From an uncultured Sphingomonas sp. (lineage in GTDB: Bacteria > Pseudomonadota > Alphaproteobacteria > Sphingomonadales > Sphingomonadaceae): DNA of 35,155 bases. Numbering within the stretch: position 1 is the stretch's first letter; every line of letters begins with the position of its first letter. The stretch covers positions 1 through 35,155 of the forward strand of contig NZ_CAMLDL010000020.1 in assembly GCF_946478955.1 (NCBI RefSeq), in the 5' to 3' direction. Made by a program: the position numbers and the translations under genes. Below are positions 19,024-26,673 of this stretch, one piece after another. The notes under the pieces were generated by a model. That model was not told the origin of the DNA. It searched no databases and saw only the letters and a program-made list of their open reading frames with translations.

Positions 19024-19055
19024 TGCCTGCTTTCCACCCCTTTCAGACAATCCGC
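19024..19055. other. degenerate copy of the 18504-18535 element, downstream of the lipoprotein gene
   Basis: TGCCTGC, CACCCC and TTTCAGACA align in order with TGTCTGC, GACCCA and TTGCAGACA of the upstream element (24 of 32 bases, same orientation). The palindrome is partly lost. Together the two copies bracket the lipoprotein gene. Confidence 0.5.
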
Positions 19056-19224
19056 TGTCCTACAGCCGCCAGTCTGTGCCACGCTAAATCTTCGGCTCTT
19101 TGACAGACATGAAAAATCCGGTGCGGCGCGCAAATCCGCCGCCACGATCGTGAATCCTGATGAAGATTCGAGCTGTTCCTTAAGTTCACAAATCCGGCTC
19201 AAAAACACGCCCGCTCCCTAGCAT

Positions 19225-19243
19225 GGAATGCCCCCGGCATTCC
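19225..19243. other. hairpin between convergent lipoprotein and EVE-domain genes
   Basis: GGAATGCC (19225-19232) and GGCATTCC (19236-19243) form a perfect 8-bp stem around CCC, in a 273-base gap between convergent genes. No T-run follows. I see no gene in the rest of the gap (19013-19285). Confidence 0.5.
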
Positions 19244-19285
19244 GCTCGGTCGCGTCCACGTCCTTTGAGAACTTAAGCGGCGGCG

Positions 19286-19702
19286 TTACGCGCCGGCCAT
19301 TTCCATCAATAGCTTCCACTCCTCGTACCGCACGGGCGTCACACTAAGGCGTGATTGGCGGAGCATTTCGAGGGCTTCGAGGCGGGGTTCGGCCTTGATC
19401 TGGGCGAGCGAAACGGCGCGGGGGAGTTTGTCGACCGGTTTGACATGGACACTGGCCCAGATTTGCTCACCCTTGGCGTTGGTTGGGCCGTCGGGCCGCC
19501 AGGCGCGGGTGATTTCCATCACGCCGACGGCGGCCTTCTCTGTGTTCGAATGGTAGAAGAAAGACAGATCGCCGGGCTGCATCTCTTTGAGGAAATTGCG
19601 GGCAGTATAGTTGCGCACGCCATCCCATTCGGTATCGCCATCGCGGACCAGGTCGTCCCAGCTATACGCATCCGGTTCCGACCGCATCAGCCAATACGCC
19701 AC
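19286..19702 (-). CDS. EVE domain-containing protein
   Basis: A 138-residue single EVE domain (PUA-like fold, also in human THYN1) that binds modified bases in DNA or RNA. Landmarks are MAYWLMRSEPDAYSWDDL at the N-terminus, WDGVRNYTARNFLKEMQPGDLSFFYHS, VGVMEITRAWRPD and the C-terminal RLSVTPVRYEEWKLL. The length fits the family. The start is GTG (19702-19700) with AAGGGG about nine bases upstream. It appears monocistronic. Stand-alone bacterial EVE proteins are of uncertain role, and those in defence islands recognise modified cytosines; nothing around this one looks like a defence system. Confidence 0.93.
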   Translation of the reverse strand: MAYWLMRSEPDAYSWDDLVRDGDTEWDGVRNYTARNFLKEMQPGDLSFFYHSNTEKAAVGVMEITRAWRPDGPTNAKGEQIWASVHVKPVDKLPRAVSLAQIKAEPRLEALEMLRQSRLSVTPVRYEEWKLLMEMAGA

Positions 19703-20039
19703 CTTCGAATCCCCTTAAATCGCCATGTTGATGGCCGGTCTTACCGCTCGCGAAGCGATTGGGGAAGCGTAGTGAAATGGCGGAAATTTGCGGTAAATTA
19801 GTAGGTTCCCGTCGTTCGTCCCGCGACAGGCTCCGTTCACCGACGTTTCGGTTGCGGTACGGCCAACCGCTTTTATGTGCACTGCAACATTTTTGAAAGC
19901 GAGCGGTTCCATGAGCGCCCCGAGAAAGGGGAGGCCGGAGCCCAGGGCAAGACGGACGAGCTCTTCAACAGACTGGCGTTAGCGCATTTTCAGGCGCTTC
20001 CCGCTGCTGGACGGCCGGCCGCACGGGTTAGAGAATATA
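19703..20039. other. 337-base gap without a convincing gene (divergent promoter region)
   Basis: The gap lies between the EVE-domain start (leftward) and the SleB-like start (rightward), so it must hold both promoters. An ATG at 19911, in the same frame as the hydrolase, opens a basic 23-codon reading frame closed by TAG at 19980-19982. Another frame from 19877 runs into the hydrolase gene. Neither resembles a protein I know. The short AT-rich stretch around 19870-19895 contains TGCACTGCA. Confidence 0.5.
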
Positions 20040-20651
20040 GTGAAGTTGCTTTTGAAGGCCGGCGTTTTGCCGGTCGCTGCCGTTGCCACCATGGCCGGCG
20101 CAGGGTCCAGCAATGCGTTCGCGCAGGACCTTACCAATAATGTGCCGATGGTTCGCGCCGTCGCCACCACTGTTACCGACACGGTCAGCACCGTGACCTC
20201 CGTCGTTCAGGCGACGGATGTGACCTCGCCGCCGACCCTTTCCCAGCTGGTCGACACCCAAATGGATGGGGCGCCGCTGGATGCGCAGGGCAAATGCCTT
20301 GCAACTGCGGTTTATTTTGAAGCGATGGGTGAAACGCTGGAAGGCCAGCTTGCCGTCGCCAACGTCGTCATCAACCGCGCCCGCAGCGGCCAATATCCGT
20401 CCAGTTGGTGCGGTGTTGTGAAGCAGCGTGCGCAGTTCAGCTTCGTGCGCAACGGCCGTTTCCCGCGCATCGACATCAATTGCGTCGAATGGGAACGGGC
20501 GCAGGCCATTGCGCGCATCGCGGCGCTCAATTTGAAGACGGCGCTGCCCGACGATGTGTTGTGGTATCATGCCGATTATGTCGCCCCGAGATGGCGCACG
20601 AACCTGACCAAGGTCGAAAAAATCGGCGCGCATATCTTCTATCGGTCCTGA
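20040..20651 (+). CDS. SleB-type cell wall hydrolase
   Basis: A 203-residue exported protein with an N-terminal signal (KLLLKAGVLPVAAVATMAGAG, likely cut after AFA, about residue 28). A Thr/Val-rich linker (TTVTDTVSTVTSVVQ) is followed from about residue 75 by a Hydrolase_2/SleB domain. LATAVYFEAMGETLEGQLAV carries the catalytic Glu, and then come VVINRARSGQYPSSWCGVV, FSF and WYHADYVAPRW. SleB-family enzymes are peptidoglycan lytic transglycosylases or amidases; in non-sporulating alphaproteobacteria they act in wall turnover. The start is GTG at 20040 with the weak AGAGAA upstream. A stand-alone response regulator follows 127 bases later. Confidence 0.9.
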   Translation: MKLLLKAGVLPVAAVATMAGAGSSNAFAQDLTNNVPMVRAVATTVTDTVSTVTSVVQATDVTSPPTLSQLVDTQMDGAPLDAQGKCLATAVYFEAMGETLEGQLAVANVVINRARSGQYPSSWCGVVKQRAQFSFVRNGRFPRIDINCVEWERAQAIARIAALNLKTALPDDVLWYHADYVAPRWRTNLTKVEKIGAHIFYRS

Positions 20652-20778
20652 TCCGATCCGCCTGGCGCGGGAAGTCCTCTGTCTGCCGTTAACTTTGTTC
20701 AAGGGGGATTCGCGCGGGGGCTTCCTTCGCGCATCTCTTTGACAGTTAAGGACAAGCCGGGTTCTGGGGAGACCAAGC

Positions 20779-21309
20779 GTGCTGAAGATCCTAATTGTCG
20801 AAGACGACACACAGTTGGCGACGACATTGAAATATCTGGTCGAGGATAATCCGCGCTATCGCGTGGTGGCCACCGCTGACGACCAGGAAAGCGCGGTTGC
20901 CGCCGCCGAACTGCATCGACCTGACCTGGCGCTCGTTGACCTGAAACTGTCCAATGGCAGTACGGGGTTCTCGGTCGCCGTTAGAATGAGCGATTTCGAC
21001 GTCCCCTGTTTCTTTATCACCGGCCGCGCACCCGATTTTCCGATGCCGGATCTCGCACTTGGATGCCTGATGAAGCCGTTTACGGCGGACGACATCCATC
21101 GCAGCCTGGCGGCGGCCGAGGATCTGATGCGCGGCCGTGAAACGCTGCGCCCCAAAATGCCCGTCAATCTGACGCTTTATGACCAGCCGGAGGGCGAGGG
21201 CGCGGACATGGTTGGCAATGGCGAGGCCCGGCCGGGGTTTATTCCGTCACGACGCTCGCTGAAAACCCGTTTCGAACATTGGATCGCCGGGACGCAAGCC
21301 ACGCATTGA
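20779..21309 (+). CDS. stand-alone response regulator receiver protein
   Basis: A 176-residue CheY-like receiver with no DNA-binding output. Acidic pocket D9-D10 is in LIVEDD, the phospho-acceptor is Asp54 in LALVDLKL, Thr81 is in CFFITGR and Lys99 in LMKPFTADD. Residues 120-176 form a tail (basic SRRSLKTRFEHW near the end) with no recognised domain. The start is GTG with GGGGAG about nine bases upstream; TTGACA at 20739-20744 is a possible -35 element. No histidine kinase is nearby, so it is an orphan that may receive phosphate from, or act in, a distant relay. It converges on the GST gene with a 9-base gap. Confidence 0.92.
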   Translation: MLKILIVEDDTQLATTLKYLVEDNPRYRVVATADDQESAVAAAELHRPDLALVDLKLSNGSTGFSVAVRMSDFDVPCFFITGRAPDFPMPDLALGCLMKPFTADDIHRSLAAAEDLMRGRETLRPKMPVNLTLYDQPEGEGADMVGNGEARPGFIPSRRSLKTRFEHWIAGTQATH

Positions 21310-21318
21310 TCGGCACCG

Positions 21319-22056
21319 CTATAGTTGCATCACGCCGCGGCGTGGTTCACGCAGACCCATGCTGCTGTCCGTAAGCCGGACGCCAGCGTCCGTCAGCGCC
21401 TGTCGGCGGCCCTTGATATCGGCTGAAAGCTGGATCGATTCATATCGAAATAGGGTGTCGAATACAGCCTGCGCAAAACAGCGGTCGAGCCACGCTGCGA
21501 CCTGTGGCCAGCGCGATCCATCGATCTTACATCCGGCATAGGCGGCATTGCGAAAGAAGCTGGCAACGGAAATATCGGCAAGACCGAATTCGCCGCAAAG
21601 CCACTGTTGATCGCCGATTTCGCCTTCTAGGTAGGTTAGTTCGCGGGGCAGGTCGATGTTGATCGCTTGATCAATGCGCTGCTGATCGCCTTCTTCCTTC
21701 CACACCATCGGGCGCACGAATTTCTGGTAAAACAGGTCCCAGATGCAAACCTCGCCCAAACGGCTGTCGGCATATTCCTCAAACCAACGCGCCCGTGCCC
21801 GCCCACGCGGGTCAGCGGGCAGCGTCGCAGGCGACGGATGAATGTCTTCAAGGTAAGCGCAGATCACCGAACTGTCGTTGAGGACGAAATCACCATCAAT
21901 GAGGACCGGGATGCGGCGAAGCGGACTAAGCCGTTCAAAGTCATCATTGCCGAAGAAAGGCGTGATGGGATCGACTTCATAGGCGATGCCCTTCCATTCC
22001 ATCACCGCCAGCACTTTGCGCACATAGGGGCTGACAAAACTCCCGATGATCTTCAC
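21319..22056 (-). CDS. glutathione S-transferase family protein
   Basis: A 245-residue GST fold. The N-terminal thioredoxin-like domain starts KIIGSFVSPYVRKVLAVMEWKGIAYE and contains the cis-proline segment RRIPVLIDG and the glutathione-contact LNDSSVICAYLED. The C-terminal helical domain contains WLCGEFGLADISVASFF (N-capping box region). The start is GTG (22056-22054) with AAAGGA upstream. The gene begins 10 bases after the nodT-like stop, making it the last gene of the efflux operon. It probably conjugates or reduces an electrophile handled by the pump. The extra ~20-residue C-terminal tail (LTDSSMGLREPRRG) is unassigned. Confidence 0.92.
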   Translation of the reverse strand: MKIIGSFVSPYVRKVLAVMEWKGIAYEVDPITPFFGNDDFERLSPLRRIPVLIDGDFVLNDSSVICAYLEDIHPSPATLPADPRGRARARWFEEYADSRLGEVCIWDLFYQKFVRPMVWKEEGDQQRIDQAINIDLPRELTYLEGEIGDQQWLCGEFGLADISVASFFRNAAYAGCKIDGSRWPQVAAWLDRCFAQAVFDTLFRYESIQLSADIKGRRQALTDAGVRLTDSSMGLREPRRGVMQL

Positions 22057-22066
22057 CGCGTTTCCT

Positions 22067-23443
22067 TTACTGCCCGCCGCTCGAAATGCCCCAGCCGCCG
22101 CCCATCGCCTGATATAATTGCACACGTGCTGCAAGGGCGTCGGATCGCGCCTGAACCAGCGCCAGCTCAACGGCGAACAGACCGCGCTGAGCATCTAGCT
22201 GCTCGAAATAAGGTGAATAACCTTCGCGATAGCGGTTGGTGGCGAGCCGGAGGGATTCGGCCGCTGCTGCGCGTTGCCGTTCCAGGATTTCGACCTGACG
22301 ACCGCTGTTTTGGGTGGCGGCAAGCGCGTCCTCCACCTCCCGGAACGCGCCCAGGGCCACCTTGCGGTAATTCTGCGCGGCCTGGTCGCGCTTTGCTCCG
22401 GCGATCTCGGCGCCCGCACGCAGGCGACCGCCTTCAAACAGAGGGGCCAAAACACTGCCACCAATCGACCATATGGAAATCGGATTATCCAGCAGGCTGG
22501 AAATGCTGGCGCCAACGGCGCCGGTCAGACGAACCTGAGGAAGGAAGCTCTTGCGCGCCGCTGCGAGGTCATGATCGCTCGCAGCGAGTTGATATTCGGC
22601 CTGCGCGACGTCCGGGCGCCGCTGCAGCAGTTGCGAAGGCAGGCCGTCCGGGATGGGCGGTACTGTCAAATCCGCTAACTCCAGGCCGCGAGTTATGTCG
22701 CCCGGCAATTCGCCGGTCAGCAAGCGAAGGGCATTTTCCTGCCGCGCGATCGCGGTTTCCAGCGGCGGAATAATCTGCGCAGTTGCTTCGTAATCGGCTT
22801 GTGCCTGTGCCAGTTCCAGTCGCGGCGAATAGCCAACCTCTGCCCGGCGGCGGATAAGCTTCAGCGCGTCTGCGCGGGCGGCGAGCGCCTGGCGCGCGAC
22901 GACTAACCGGGCGTCCAGCGTTCGAAGCAGGATATAGCCGCTTGCGGTGGCACTCGCGACCGACAGATCGGTTGCATCGCGGGCCGCCTCGCTAGCCAAC
23001 CAACCAGAACGGGCCGAAGCGGCCCGGTCCGACAGCCGGCCGAACAGGTCCACTTCCCATCCTGCCATAATCTGCGGCTGCGACCCGAGCTGGTGGCTGG
23101 GTTGGCCAAATGCATTGACACTTCGTGATCGCGTCGCCGGTATGGATGCGTCGACAGTGGGCAGCAGATTGGCGCGGGCAAGGCTCTCCTGCGCTCGTGC
23201 TTCACGAACCCGTGCGATGGCGATCAATATATCGCTGTTGTTGCGCAGCGCCCTTTCAACGAGCGCCGTAAGCTGAGGATCGCCAAAACCATTCCACCAG
23301 GCACGGTCGAGCGCCGCGGTTTGGCCAACGTCGGTCCGCCACTCAGCTGGCGGCGCGATGGGTGCCACAACCGCAGTGTCAACCGCCGGGCCAGCGCATG
23401 CGGCGAGCGGCAGGAGCGCGAGGAGGAGCGAGCAGCGCATCAT
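22067..23443 (-). CDS. NodT-type outer-membrane efflux lipoprotein (TolC-like)
   Basis: A 458-residue outer-membrane factor of the NodT/OprM branch. The signal ends in the lipobox LAAC (Cys16). The first repeat begins WWNGFGDPQLTALVERALRNNSDILIA, and the second half carries LLQRRPDVAQAEYQLAASDHDLAAARKSFLP and LATNRYREGYSPYFEQLDAQR, the duplicated coiled-coil/beta-barrel units of the family. It would form the channel for the EmrAB-like pump encoded just upstream. The ATG overlaps the stop of the HlyD gene (ATGA); a second ATG follows immediately. Confidence 0.95.
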   Translation of the reverse strand: MMRCSLLLALLPLAACAGPAVDTAVVAPIAPPAEWRTDVGQTAALDRAWWNGFGDPQLTALVERALRNNSDILIAIARVREARAQESLARANLLPTVDASIPATRSRSVNAFGQPSHQLGSQPQIMAGWEVDLFGRLSDRAASARSGWLASEAARDATDLSVASATASGYILLRTLDARLVVARQALAARADALKLIRRRAEVGYSPRLELAQAQADYEATAQIIPPLETAIARQENALRLLTGELPGDITRGLELADLTVPPIPDGLPSQLLQRRPDVAQAEYQLAASDHDLAAARKSFLPQVRLTGAVGASISSLLDNPISIWSIGGSVLAPLFEGGRLRAGAEIAGAKRDQAAQNYRKVALGAFREVEDALAATQNSGRQVEILERQRAAAAESLRLATNRYREGYSPYFEQLDAQRGLFAVELALVQARSDALAARVQLYQAMGGGWGISSGGQ

Positions 23444-24552
23444 TTCTTCGTGTGAATTTTCATGATTACGGACATACCCGGTCGCAGCCGTTCCAGGCCG
23501 TTCTGGCCAGGATCTATCTGAACCCGCACGGCAATTCGCTGTGCAACCTTTACGAAATTCCCGGTGGCATTGTTGGCCTTCAGAACGGAAAATTCCGATC
23601 CCGCTGCGGGGGAGAGATTCTGCACCTTTCCGGTAAATCGGGCGCCGTCCAGCGCGTCCACGGTAAAGCTTGCCGATTGTCCGACGCGAATGTCGTGCGT
23701 TTGGGCTTCCTTGTAATTGGCGATCACCCAGAAGTTCGACGGAACCAAAAACATCAGCTGTGTTCCGGCCGTCACATAGGCCCCGTTGCGAACACCGATC
23801 TCGGACAATTGCCCACCGGCCGGTGCGCGGATAACGCTATTGTCCAGATCGATCTGGGCAAGGCGAAGCTGCGCCTTGGCTGCCTCGACCGATGCTTCAA
23901 GGCCACCGCGCCCGACGACAACGGATCGTACATCCTGGCTGCCAATGTCACGCGACGCTTCTGCCTGCCTGACGTCAGCCTCGGCCGCCAGCAGGCCGGC
24001 GCGCGTTTGATCACGCTCCCGTGTTGAGATTGATCCATCGGAAACCAGCGCATCCGCCCGCCTCATGTCGGCGCGCGCCTTGGCGAGCTGCGCCCGCGCG
24101 CGAATGACCCCCGCGTCGAGCGCCCCGATCGCCGCCTCGCGCGAGCGCAGGCTTTGTTGTGAATTGGCCAGCGCAGCTTGCTGAGCGGCGACGTTGGCCT
24201 TCGCTTGTTCGACCTTGGCGGCGTAGATGCGTTGATCGATTGTCGCCAACACCTGACCTTCTTTTACCTGCGCAAAATCCTGCACAGGAACGGAGGTCAC
24301 ATAACCACTGACTTGTGGGCTGATGACCGTCACAGACCCCCGAACATAGGCATCGTCGGTTTGTTCAGAATAACCGGAAAAAGGCGGCAGGCGCCACGCG
24401 TAGAGAATGGCCGATACGCCCGCGAGCGCGACGATAATGAGGATAGCGGTTGCCAATTTGCTGCGCGGGGTCGGGCGCCATCCGCGGTTTGGCATTTCAG
24501 CTTGATCATCGCTCGCGGGCGCAGCGTCCGTCACCTTGGCTGTCTCACTCAT
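23440..24552 (-). CDS. HlyD/EmrA family periplasmic adaptor
   Basis: A 370-residue membrane-fusion protein with one inner-membrane helix (about 33-53, LATAILIIVALAGVSAILYAW). The typical YSEQTDDAYVRGSVTVISPQVSGYV biotinyl-lipoyl entry follows. Long alpha-hairpin coiled coils (about 100-225) come next, then the second lipoyl half (DLDNSVIRAPAGGQLSEIGVRNGAYV) and a beta-barrel ending in RLRPGMSVIMKIHTKK. It links the DHA2 permease to the outer-membrane channel. Its ATG overlaps the emrB-like stop and its stop overlaps the nodT-like start, so the three pump genes are translationally coupled. Confidence 0.95.
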   Translation of the reverse strand: MSETAKVTDAAPASDDQAEMPNRGWRPTPRSKLATAILIIVALAGVSAILYAWRLPPFSGYSEQTDDAYVRGSVTVISPQVSGYVTSVPVQDFAQVKEGQVLATIDQRIYAAKVEQAKANVAAQQAALANSQQSLRSREAAIGALDAGVIRARAQLAKARADMRRADALVSDGSISTRERDQTRAGLLAAEADVRQAEASRDIGSQDVRSVVVGRGGLEASVEAAKAQLRLAQIDLDNSVIRAPAGGQLSEIGVRNGAYVTAGTQLMFLVPSNFWVIANYKEAQTHDIRVGQSASFTVDALDGARFTGKVQNLSPAAGSEFSVLKANNATGNFVKVAQRIAVRVQIDPGQNGLERLRPGMSVIMKIHTKK

Positions 24553-26228
24553 GATTTCGCTTCCTCTGCCGCTGCCTTTGCCTGCATCCGCTGTTGCAAC
24601 TCAATAATCGGCGATATTTCGCCGCGCCGCCGCATCGCAATACGAATGGAAATGCCCCAAATTACAGCCATTACTGCAAGGCCCCCGATCAACAGGAACA
24701 CATCGTTATAGGCAAGAATGTTGGCTTCAAGTGATACTTGTTTGGCAACCTGCACGGTCCCTTGTGCGCTGCGCAAGGCGCTGTCGCCGATGACGCCCGA
24801 CAATGATCGACCGCTATTGGCGATCTGTGCGGCAACAACAGGATCTGTGAGATTGATCTGCTGAACCAGCTCGGCCGAATGGAAATTTTCCCTGATGGTC
24901 TGGAATGTGCCCAGAAAACTTGAACCAATCAGGCCGCCGAGGTTTTGGCTAAGGCTGAACAGCACTACGAAACTGACCAGGAATTGACGACCGGCCAGCA
25001 GGGTACGGGCGATGCCGATCGCAACAGCCTCGGCCAGAAATATAATGGCGGCAAAACCGATCAATGCCTGACTGAAATAGAAATTCGATGGCCGAACAAG
25101 ATTCGTTGAATCCGAATCCATAAATGCACCGATCGCGATCAATGCCGCCGCGCCAATGATTGCCCAGCCAACGCGCTTCGGGTTGAACGTCGACACGGCA
25201 AAGACCATGCCCGCAAACGTCCCGGCAAGGATGACCAGGTTCAATGTTATCATTTGGTCATTCGCCATGCCCAGCGCGCTCAGTAGGCCGACAGCGCTAA
25301 AGGCCTGCTCCGAGAGCAGGATGCGCACTGATGCGGCGACCATGATCAGCCGGATCATCTGGCGCTCACCGAGCCACCGCGTGCTGATCAACGGTTGGGC
25401 GCGATGATGTTCAACCCAAAATGCCGCCGCGATCAGCGGAATGCTGGCCGCGACGGCGTAGCCGATCCAGTCGCGCTCAAACCACCATTCGATGCGCCCC
25501 AGGGAAAGCGCGGCGATGAGTAGCCAAAGTCCCGGTGCGAGCAGGGCGAACGTCAAAAAATCCAGCGGTTCAACCACCTTCTCTCGCTCGCTGGGTGGCA
25601 AGGGAAGGGCGCTGACCGCCGCCAGCGTCGCGAGGACGAACCCCAGTTCAAACCAATAAAGCATGTGCCAGTCGCCCGACATCAGCAGATGTGGTGAAAT
25701 CGCTCTAGCCAGAGGAATCCCGAATTGGGGAATGCACATGCCGACCATTGCCGCTTTGATGCGCCGGGCAGAGGGCTGGCTCTGCAGCAGATAGTATAGC
25801 GTGAGGGATGTTAGGCCAGCGCCCGCCAGGCCGCTAACTGTCCGAACGGCGATGGCGGTCCAGAACCCGTGCACGAACAGGTGCAGGATCGCGCTGAGCG
25901 CATAGGCCGTGAGAATGAAGCGAACGAAGGGCTGAAGCCCGAACTGCTGACGATATTTCACGAGCAGCAGGTTGGCCGTAACATTCGGCATCAGGTAGGC
26001 GGCCGACAGCCATGCGCTTTCATTGCTGTTTAGGCCCAGCGTGCCCTGCGCCGACGAAAGGTTAACCGTGATGAGCGCGCTGCCCAGACCAGCCGTTATC
26101 CCGATGAGACAGCCGATTGCGAAATAGGCGGCGCGGCGGCTGTCGGGGTGGTCGGGACTTGCCGGCGACCCGGGGAACATCGGCCGCTCATGCGGCTCAA
26201 ATACATATTCGGGCGTTTTAGATGCCAT
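24549..26228 (-). CDS. DHA2 (EmrB-type, 14-helix) MFS drug:H+ antiporter
   Basis: A 559-residue permease, the length of 14-helix DHA2 transporters. The first helix is AAYFAIGCLIGITAGLGSALITVNLSSAQGTLG. NESAWLSAAYLMPNVTANLLL corresponds to the family's W-x-x-TAY-LL region. FGIPLARAISPHLL stands at the motif C position in place of the usual GP-x-LGG, and FSLSQNLGGLIGSSFLGTF is in the C-terminal half. The cytosolic N-terminus (MASKTPEYVFEPHERPMFPG) and Ala/Glu-rich C-terminus are extra. It heads the leftward operon with EmrA-like, NodT-like and GST genes and exports toxic organics. A 7-bp inverted repeat abuts the start codon. No regulator gene is adjacent. Confidence 0.93.
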   Translation of the reverse strand: MASKTPEYVFEPHERPMFPGSPASPDHPDSRRAAYFAIGCLIGITAGLGSALITVNLSSAQGTLGLNSNESAWLSAAYLMPNVTANLLLVKYRQQFGLQPFVRFILTAYALSAILHLFVHGFWTAIAVRTVSGLAGAGLTSLTLYYLLQSQPSARRIKAAMVGMCIPQFGIPLARAISPHLLMSGDWHMLYWFELGFVLATLAAVSALPLPPSEREKVVEPLDFLTFALLAPGLWLLIAALSLGRIEWWFERDWIGYAVAASIPLIAAAFWVEHHRAQPLISTRWLGERQMIRLIMVAASVRILLSEQAFSAVGLLSALGMANDQMITLNLVILAGTFAGMVFAVSTFNPKRVGWAIIGAAALIAIGAFMDSDSTNLVRPSNFYFSQALIGFAAIIFLAEAVAIGIARTLLAGRQFLVSFVVLFSLSQNLGGLIGSSFLGTFQTIRENFHSAELVQQINLTDPVVAAQIANSGRSLSGVIGDSALRSAQGTVQVAKQVSLEANILAYNDVFLLIGGLAVMAVIWGISIRIAMRRRGEISPIIELQQRMQAKAAAEEAKS

Positions 26229-26230
26229 CG

Positions 26231-26250
26231 ACGACGATCAATTTCGTCGT
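26231..26250 (-). promoter_or_regulatory. inverted repeat next to the efflux-operon start codon
   Basis: ACGACGA (26231-26237) and TCGTCGT (26244-26250) form a perfect 7-bp inverted repeat around TCAATT, two bases from the emrB-like ATG. As DNA it could be an operator; as RNA a hairpin over the ribosome entry site. No separate Shine-Dalgarno is visible there. Confidence 0.4.
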
Positions 26251-26353
26251 AGGAAGGTGCCGAGCGTCAATCATTCTCACCTGTCCAAACCGGCCGTGCC
26301 CACAATTTGAGTCTGACCATTCCCGTCCAAGGCGGCCATCCTTTTGTCAAGGA

Positions 26354-26390
26354 GTCGGTGCGGCGGCAATCGCCGCCGCCGCCCGCCGAC
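26354..26390 (+). promoter_or_regulatory. two-tier GC hairpin in the leader of the moaD operon
   Basis: The inner stem GCGGCGGC (26360-26367) with GCCGCCGC (26372-26379) closes an AATC loop, and the outer stem GTCGG (26354-26358) pairs with CCGAC (26386-26390). The structure lies about 60 bases before the moaD start, in the 220-base gap between the divergent emrB-like and moaD genes. It might be a leader or attenuator. I see no match to the known Moco riboswitch. Confidence 0.4.
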
Positions 26391-26448
26391 CAGCCTGTTT
26401 GATTTGACGAAGTGGGCGGCACCGGTCATCACCATAGCCGTGACTTCA

Positions 26449-26673
26449 ATGCTCCCAATCAAGATTTATGGGCGGTTGGCTGACGAATTTGGCCCAGTCG
26501 CAAATATCGATGTGATGCTGCCCTGTTCGATTGACGTGCTTCGGGGGCGAATGGGCGGCGCAGTCGCCGATCCGCGCATATTGTTCGCGGTTGCCGGGCA
26601 GATTGTCGGCGGAGATTATCTGATCGAGGAGGGGCAACAGGTCGAAATGCTGTCGCCGCTGTCCGGTGGCTGA
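26449..26673 (+). CDS. moaD: molybdopterin synthase small subunit MoaD
   Basis: A 74-residue ubiquitin-like sulfur carrier that donates two sulfurs to precursor Z in the MoaD2-MoaE2 complex. It begins MLPIKIYGRLADEFGP, a beta-grasp strand, and ends in LSPLSGG, the double-Gly tail that is adenylated and thiocarboxylated. IEEGQQVEMLSPLSGG is the usual C-terminal shape. The ATG at 26449 matches the family length; longer in-frame starts run through the leader hairpin. There is no clear Shine-Dalgarno. It is the first gene of a five-gene rightward operon in which every junction overlaps. The activating enzyme MoeB is not in the window. Confidence 0.93.
   Translation: MLPIKIYGRLADEFGPVANIDVMLPCSIDVLRGRMGGAVADPRILFAVAGQIVGGDYLIEEGQQVEMLSPLSGG

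Noticed and set aside
19870..19895. TGCACTGCA-containing AT-rich stretch as a PhaR/phasin-type operator
   Set aside because: The resemblance is short, and no polyhydroxyalkanoate gene is nearby.
19877..20140. Small frames upstream of and overlapping the SleB-like gene, including a 23-codon frame from 19911 closed by TAG
   Set aside because: No Shine-Dalgarno, no recognisable protein, and no evidence that the stop interrupts a longer real gene, since the hydrolase has its own complete signal peptide.
19286..21309. EVE protein, SleB-like hydrolase and receiver as a defence or phage-lysis module
   Set aside because: No nuclease, methylase, phage structural or integrase genes are near; each gene has an ordinary chromosomal explanation.
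26251..26448. Moco riboswitch upstream of moaD
   Set aside because: A hairpin is present, but I could not recognise the conserved elements of the known Moco riboswitch class; kept only as a leader structure.
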